NCBI GenBank assembly: GCA_943359525.1
Contig: CALRHV010000009.1
Coordinates: forward strand, 1-34,697
Direction: 5' to 3'
Source: Candidatus Uhrbacteria bacterium
GTDB lineage: Bacteria > Patescibacteriota > Patescibacteriia > UBA9934
Length of the DNA: 34,697 bases
Notes under the pieces: model-generated
Told to the model about the DNA's origin: nothing
Seen by the model: only the letters and a program-made list of their open reading frames with translations
Database searches by the model: none
Shown: positions 31,147 to 34,697 of the stretch, one piece after another
Layout of the letters: each line of letters starts with the position of its first letter
Position numbering within the stretch: the stretch's first letter is position 1
Made by a program: the position numbers and the translations under genes

Positions 31147-31162
31147 AACGGCGTACGTGCGG

Positions 31163-31519
31163 CTAACGACCCCATACAAGGTCGAGCACCTGCTGTCCAA
31201 AATCGTCATCCGCATCCCAACGGAGTTTATACCCGTGGGTTGCATACTCGACGACACCATGACCCTTGTCCATCCACCACATAACGCGTGCAGTCGGCCG
31301 AAGATTCCAGCGATCTTTATGTAGCGTTTTTGGGCTAATGAAGCGAAAGTGAAGGTCTGCGACACTGTGGTATAGTCGCAAGCCCCGCATAGAGAAAAGG
31401 ATCTTCACGAGCCGAGGAACTTCCCGACGATGCTGTTTCTTTTTTAAGGCTCGACGATACAGAAGTTCCGTCAGAGCACGAATCCTTGCATACGTAGGCG
31501 CGGACGAATTTGGCAACAT
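31163..31519 (-). CDS. Hypothetical basic protein, 118 aa
   Basis: I do not recognise a family. The N-terminal half is strongly basic (YRRALKKKQHRREVPRLVK). The C-terminal half is rich in Trp, His and Arg (HKDRWNLRPTARVMWWMD) and ends DADDDFGQQVLDLVWGR. A terminator follows directly after the stop. A candidate extended -10 (TGATACCAT, minus, about 31544-31552) overlaps the 3' side of the rsmE-31163 gap. The gene sits 41 bases after rsmE. A nucleic-acid or ribosome contact would fit its charge, but this is a guess. Confidence 0.65.
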   Translation of the reverse strand: MLPNSSAPTYARIRALTELLYRRALKKKQHRREVPRLVKILFSMRGLRLYHSVADLHFRFISPKTLHKDRWNLRPTARVMWWMDKGHGVVEYATHGYKLRWDADDDFGQQVLDLVWGR

Positions 31520-31560
31520 GACTCTTACCTCTGGAGCGTTGGAATGGTATCACAATAGTA

Positions 31561-32280
31561 TTACGCCGCTACACCAAATCGGATGAGCGCCGTTGCAATC
31601 GTTGCCGCAGTCTCTGCGCGCATCACGAGGTTGCCGATTTGAACAACTGTGGAGCCCGCGGATGCAAGCTCGGCGATTTCGTTATCGGAAAATCCTCCTT
31701 CTGGCCCAACAAACACCGCAACGTGATCCATCATGCGAACATTCGGCATTATCGCAACCTTCCCCGCCGATTCGTGCAGAACGATTCGATCGCACTTTGT
31801 CGTTTGTTCAATTGCCAACTTCAACGATGACGGATCGTGAATAACCGGAAGCGTTGTTCGACCAGACTGTTCACTCGCCTCACGAAGAATATCCATCCAT
31901 CGCGCAGGCACATCTTTCGTCTTTTTAATCACGCGATCAGTAATGAGCGGAATAAATGCTGTCGCGCCGATTTCTGTACACTTTTGCAACGTCCATTCAA
32001 ATGTATCGCGCTTTGTGATTGCTGCACACACGGTGATCGATGGGCGAAGAGGCTCGCCCATTCGCGTGCCAATGATGGTTCCAAGAATAGCCGCCTTCGT
32101 AATTTCCGTAATTTCGCAATCAATTTCCGTTCCATCGTTTGGACACAAGCTCACATGATCACCCGCCTTCATTCGAAGCACAGAAACAATCTGCTTATGC
32201 ATGGATCCTGCAGGAATCGAAAAGGCCTGCGCACTTTGCGCAATCCAATCAGATGGAACAAAAAAACGGGCAGTTCTCAT
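31561..32280 (-). CDS. rsmE: 16S rRNA (uracil(1498)-N(3))-methyltransferase RsmE
   Basis: The 239-residue protein is a SPOUT-class methyltransferase that methylates U1498 of 16S rRNA. The PUA-like N-terminus includes RFFVPSDW and KQIVSVLRMKAGD. The catalytic domain has LQKCTEIGATAFIPLIT, REASEQSGRTTLPVI, FVGPEGGFSDNEI and VMRAETAATIA, the last forming part of the trefoil-knot S-adenosylmethionine site. Length is typical. An extended -10 (TGCTATACT, minus, TATACT at 32301-32306) lies just upstream, so it may have its own promoter although it follows tsaE by 37 bases. Confidence 0.95.
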   Translation of the reverse strand: MRTARFFVPSDWIAQSAQAFSIPAGSMHKQIVSVLRMKAGDHVSLCPNDGTEIDCEITEITKAAILGTIIGTRMGEPLRPSITVCAAITKRDTFEWTLQKCTEIGATAFIPLITDRVIKKTKDVPARWMDILREASEQSGRTTLPVIHDPSSLKLAIEQTTKCDRIVLHESAGKVAIMPNVRMMDHVAVFVGPEGGFSDNEIAELASAGSTVVQIGNLVMRAETAATIATALIRFGVAA

Positions 32281-32300
32281 ATCGACGAGGATATCTCACG

Positions 32301-32309
32301 AGTATAGCA
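32301..32309 (-). promoter_or_regulatory. Extended -10 promoter for rsmE
   Basis: On minus, TGCTATACT (TGn plus TATACT). The transcript would start about 15 bases before the rsmE ATG. Confidence 0.45.
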
Positions 32310-32317
32310 CTACCCTA

Positions 32318-32758
32318 TCACACTCCCTCTTCGATCATAATTGTCCGAGATTGCTCGTCTTTATGCTCAATAGTGACGGTATACGTTGGTTCCCAATCAA
32401 CGGTCGGCAACGCATCTGGCCATTCAGCAACAATGACCGTGTCGGGCCGGCGATACTCATCGAGCTCGAGAGCACCAAGCTCCTCCGCTTTCGTGAATCG
32501 ATAAAAGTCACAATGAATCACCCGACGAATCGTTGGATGGCTCGAAACCGCATATTCGTTCATGACAGTGAACGTCGGCGACTTCACACGTGACGTTGAT
32601 CCGATCGCACCGACGAGGCCCTGCGTAAACGTCGTCTTCCCTGCCCCAAGGTCGCCGATCAACGCAATGAACTCCCCGCCAACCAGATGTTGTGCAAATT
32701 CAACGGCGATCGATCTCGTCTCCTCGAGAGAGTTCGTCTGATACGTCGTCTTCGTCAT
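32318..32758 (-). CDS. tsaE: tRNA threonylcarbamoyladenosine biosynthesis ATPase TsaE
   Basis: The 146-residue P-loop protein has Walker A IALIGDLGAGKTTFTQGL, the family segment VKSPTFTVMNEY, and DFYRF followed by ELGALELDEY and the Walker B-like VIVAEWPDALP. TsaE is the ATPase that drives the TsaBD complex in making t6A37 on tRNAs reading ANN codons. The start codon overlaps the tsaD stop as ATGA, so tsaD and tsaE are translationally coupled. TsaB is not in the window. Confidence 0.95.
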   Translation of the reverse strand: MTKTTYQTNSLEETRSIAVEFAQHLVGGEFIALIGDLGAGKTTFTQGLVGAIGSTSRVKSPTFTVMNEYAVSSHPTIRRVIHCDFYRFTKAEELGALELDEYRRPDTVIVAEWPDALPTVDWEPTYTVTIEHKDEQSRTIMIEEGV

Positions 32759-33759
32759 ATATCCATATTTGAATCAACAACCAGCGCCAACGGATCGGCG
32801 CTAATGTCGCGAACCGCACGGAAGTATCCCGCAGCACCGATCATTGCCGCGTTATCAAGAGAGTATTGAAATGGTGGGAGGTGCATCGTCATGCCGCGAT
32901 GCTCCGTCGCCTCCTTCAACCGATCTCGCAGCGTGGCATTCGCCGCCACTCCGCCAGCAAGCACAATACTCTTTGGCATACACTTCCCCGCCGTTCGCAT
33001 TGTTTTTTCAACGAGCGTTTCCACAATCGCTTCTTGAAACGATGCGGCGATATCGGCGCGGAATGCTTCATCCGCCATTCGAGTGTCGTTCTTCCGAAGC
33101 TCGTACAAGACGGCAGTCTTCAGTCCAGAAAAACTAAACATCGCGTCGTCACGATTTATCATCGGCCGTGGAAATGCGAATGCTTTCGGGCTTCCCTGAG
33201 CCGCGAGTCGATCAACCGCCGGACCACCCGGATACGGAAGTCCCAGCATCTTTGCAACCTTATCGAACGCCTCCCCCGCTGCGTCATCCAACGTTTCGCC
33301 AAGTCGTTCAAAGCTTCCGTGATCACGCATGAAAACGAGTTCGGTATGACCGCCAGACACGATCAACGCTAAAACGGGAAACTCGGGAGCATTCTCAATC
33401 CAGTTTGCGTAAATGTGTCCTTCAAGATGACAGACAGGTATAAGCGGTTTCTTCCACGCCCACGCCAACGTTTTCGCAACTTCAACACCAACGCGCAGTG
33501 CCGGAGCGAGTCCCGGACCAGCCGTCACAGCGATAGCATCGATTCCCGCGCCATCCGGTCGTACCGATCGTGCGATCATCGACGTAATCATTTCAAGATG
33601 TTCGCGGGCCGCAACCTCGGGGACAACACCGCCGTACGCCGCATGAATATCAATCTGCGAACGAACCAGCGACGATTCAACGCGAAGACTGTCATCGATC
33701 CCATTCAGAATCGCGATCGCAGTCTCGTCACAGCTACTTTCAATGGCTAAAATACGCAT
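32755..33759 (-). CDS. tsaD: tRNA N6-adenosine threonylcarbamoyltransferase TsaD
   Basis: The 334-residue protein is an ASKHA-fold enzyme that transfers the threonylcarbamoyl group to A37 of tRNAs. It begins ILAIESSCDETAIAIL, followed by DIHAAYGGVVPEVAAREHLE, AVTAGPGLAPALRVGVEVA and the metal-binding HLEGH. Later come LIVSGGHTELVFM and the nucleotide-binding GGVAANATLRDRL. Length matches the family. It starts 50 bases from the divergent superoxide dismutase gene and overlaps tsaE by four bases. Confidence 0.97.
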   Translation of the reverse strand: MRILAIESSCDETAIAILNGIDDSLRVESSLVRSQIDIHAAYGGVVPEVAAREHLEMITSMIARSVRPDGAGIDAIAVTAGPGLAPALRVGVEVAKTLAWAWKKPLIPVCHLEGHIYANWIENAPEFPVLALIVSGGHTELVFMRDHGSFERLGETLDDAAGEAFDKVAKMLGLPYPGGPAVDRLAAQGSPKAFAFPRPMINRDDAMFSFSGLKTAVLYELRKNDTRMADEAFRADIAASFQEAIVETLVEKTMRTAGKCMPKSIVLAGGVAANATLRDRLKEATEHRGMTMHLPPFQYSLDNAAMIGAAGYFRAVRDISADPLALVVDSNMDI

Positions 33760-33809
33760 AGCTTCGCAAACACACTCGTGCTACCATCTAGTCATTCTTA
33801 AGCCTCATT

Positions 33810-34385
33810 ATGCCTTATTCAGAAGTAGCGTTCAACCTTCCGGAGATGACGGGATTATCAGGGAAGCAGATCGAAGCGCACCTCAAATTGTACGCAGGAT
33901 ACGTCAAAAATGTGAACGCCATTGCAGCAAAGATTGATGAATACAAAAAGGATTCAGAAGTGAATGCTATCGCCCTTTCCGAGCTTACCCGTCGGTATGC
34001 ATTTGAATGGAACGGCATGCGATTGCACGAAATCTACTTTGCTGGACTTGGCGGAGATGGATCGATGACCGGCGCTCTCGCCGATACACTAACCACATAT
34101 TACGGAACGCTCGACCTTTGGAAAAACGAAGTGAAGGCCATGGCGATGATGCGTGGAATCGGCTGGGTGCTGCTCGTGATCGATCGCGAGACGAAGACCA
34201 TGCGAAATATCTGGGTCTCCGACCACGAAGTCGGTCACCTCGCCGGATGCGACGTGTTGTTTGCTCTTGATGTCTGGGAACACGCGTATCTCCTTGACTA
34301 CTTGCCGGCACAACGAGCCGATTACGTAAATGCAGTATTTGCGAACGTGAATTGGGTCGCAACAGAAGCACGATTCGCAGCGTAA
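33810..34385 (+). CDS. sod: Superoxide dismutase, Fe/Mn family
   Basis: The 191-residue protein disproportionates superoxide. The metal ligands are present: His in IEAHLKLYAGYV, His in MRLHEIYF, and Asp and His in LDVWEHAYLLDY, with conserved GLGGDGS and GIGWVLLVIDR in between. The segment HLKLYAGYV is one residue shorter than the HYGKHHQTYV of enterobacterial SodB and lacks its second histidine, as in some divergent clades. Metal preference (Fe or Mn) cannot be assigned. It is divergent from tsaD; its leader has no Shine-Dalgarno. Confidence 0.93.
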   Translation: MPYSEVAFNLPEMTGLSGKQIEAHLKLYAGYVKNVNAIAAKIDEYKKDSEVNAIALSELTRRYAFEWNGMRLHEIYFAGLGGDGSMTGALADTLTTYYGTLDLWKNEVKAMAMMRGIGWVLLVIDRETKTMRNIWVSDHEVGHLAGCDVLFALDVWEHAYLLDYLPAQRADYVNAVFANVNWVATEARFAA

Positions 34386-34589
34386 TACGCGAAGTGAGCG
34401 ATGAGGGACACTTTGCGCAGCGAGAGCGCTGATGCACAGCCACAGGTGAGCGAAGCGAACCGTCGTGGCGTAGCGTGATCGGTCACAGCGAAGCAAAGTC
34501 GTCCCGAGTCGCCACGAAGCGATTCCTACTGGATCCCCGCCTACACGGGGATGACTGAAAGAGTGACCAGTCCGCGATGAAAACGACGA
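34386..34589. other. Gene-free stretch with short repeats
   Basis: I see no gene here. The stretch contains repeated GTGAGCGA/AGCGAAGC-type words (about 34392, 34446, 34487) and a palindromic element at 34531. It separates sod from the convergent gene at the right edge. Confidence 0.5.
34531..34555. repeat. REP-like palindrome
   Basis: GGATCCCCGCCTACACGGGG followed by ATGAC forms a 7-bp stem (ATCCCCG / CGGGGAT). The form resembles the widespread intergenic element of type GGATCCCCGC...GCGGGGATGAC found in many bacterial genomes. Only one copy is in the window. Confidence 0.55.
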
Positions 34590-34697
34590 TTATTTCGGAT
34601 CATCACTCGCGCGCCAAGCGATGCCAAAAAGCAAACGGAGCGAATCCGCGAGCGCCTTGCTTTCGATAATAATCGTAATCGGTCGGTTCGTGTACGT
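34590..34697 (-). CDS. C-terminal end of a minus-strand gene, possibly TrmB-family regulator
   Basis: On minus an open frame enters from the right edge and stops with TAA at 34590-34592. The visible 35 residues include NRPITIIIESKALADSLRLL and FGIAWRASDDPK. The pattern of two strands, a helix and LFxIAW near the end resembles the C-terminus of TrmB-like transcriptional regulators common in small-genome bacteria. With this little sequence the family call is tentative; coding itself is likely. Confidence 0.5.
   Translation of the reverse strand, partial: TYTNRPITIIIESKALADSLRLLFGIAWRASDDPK

Overview
The window reads as a chromosomal segment of a bacterium with a small, compact genome, most likely a Candidate Phyla Radiation (Patescibacteria, Parcubacteria-like) member. 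This is inferred from the gene set (RarA, RNase Y, a four-domain S1, PilB, HicAB, a divergent adenylate kinase, a TrmB-like fragment, no biosynthetic pathways), the number of orphan genes and the very short spacers. TGA acts as an ordinary stop, which argues against the recoded SR1/Gracilibacteria groups. I cannot place it more finely without a tree.

Layout. 1-651: C-terminal part of rarA. 2301-4334 down to 1052 (minus): infB-trxA-trxB. 4351-6960: an accessory block with a hicBA module and a run of tiny self-contained transcription units. 6952-10312: adk, truB, rny and an HU gene. 10402-11225: an orphan and a membrane protein. 11280-11504: tRNA-Arg(TCG) and tRNA-Lys(CTT). 11556-13089 (minus): nusB-rnc and rpmF. 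13211-14503: large orphan. 14571-21503 (minus): a large LysM/transmembrane protein, gyrA, a one-helix membrane protein, an MBL-fold protein and an orphan. 21531-21965: no conserved gene, but a probable short transcript. 21979-22714 (minus): coiled-coil and CBS proteins. 22863-30933 (plus): rpsA, an orphan, ftsH, a HAD-family protein, a polytopic membrane protein and pilB. 31163-33759 (minus): orphan, rsmE, tsaE, tsaD. 33810-34385: Fe/Mn superoxide dismutase. The right edge holds the end of a minus-strand gene.

The most striking structure is a set of about nine short transcription units inserted one by one between housekeeping genes (4385-4702, 5323-5894, 5895-6170, 6171-6550, 6552-6959, 10351-10997, 13132-14572, 24062-25028, 26981-28024). 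Each has its own sigma70-type promoter (TTGnnn, 16-18 bp spacer, TAnnnT-like), usually one gene of unknown function with a purine-rich ribosome binding site, and its own hairpin terminator. The -35 box is often packed into the T-tract of the terminator in front of it. Four of the terminators (4658, 5856, 6131, 6916) are copies of one sequence. Housekeeping genes by contrast often have pyrimidine-rich leaders without a Shine-Dalgarno, or almost no leader.

The housekeeping genes cover translation (infB, rpsA, rpmF, two tRNAs), RNA processing and modification (rnc, rny, truB, rsmE, tsaD/tsaE), antitermination (nusB), DNA topology and repair (gyrA, HU, rarA), protein quality control (ftsH), thiol and oxygen defence (trxA/trxB, sod) and surface or DNA-uptake machinery (pilB).
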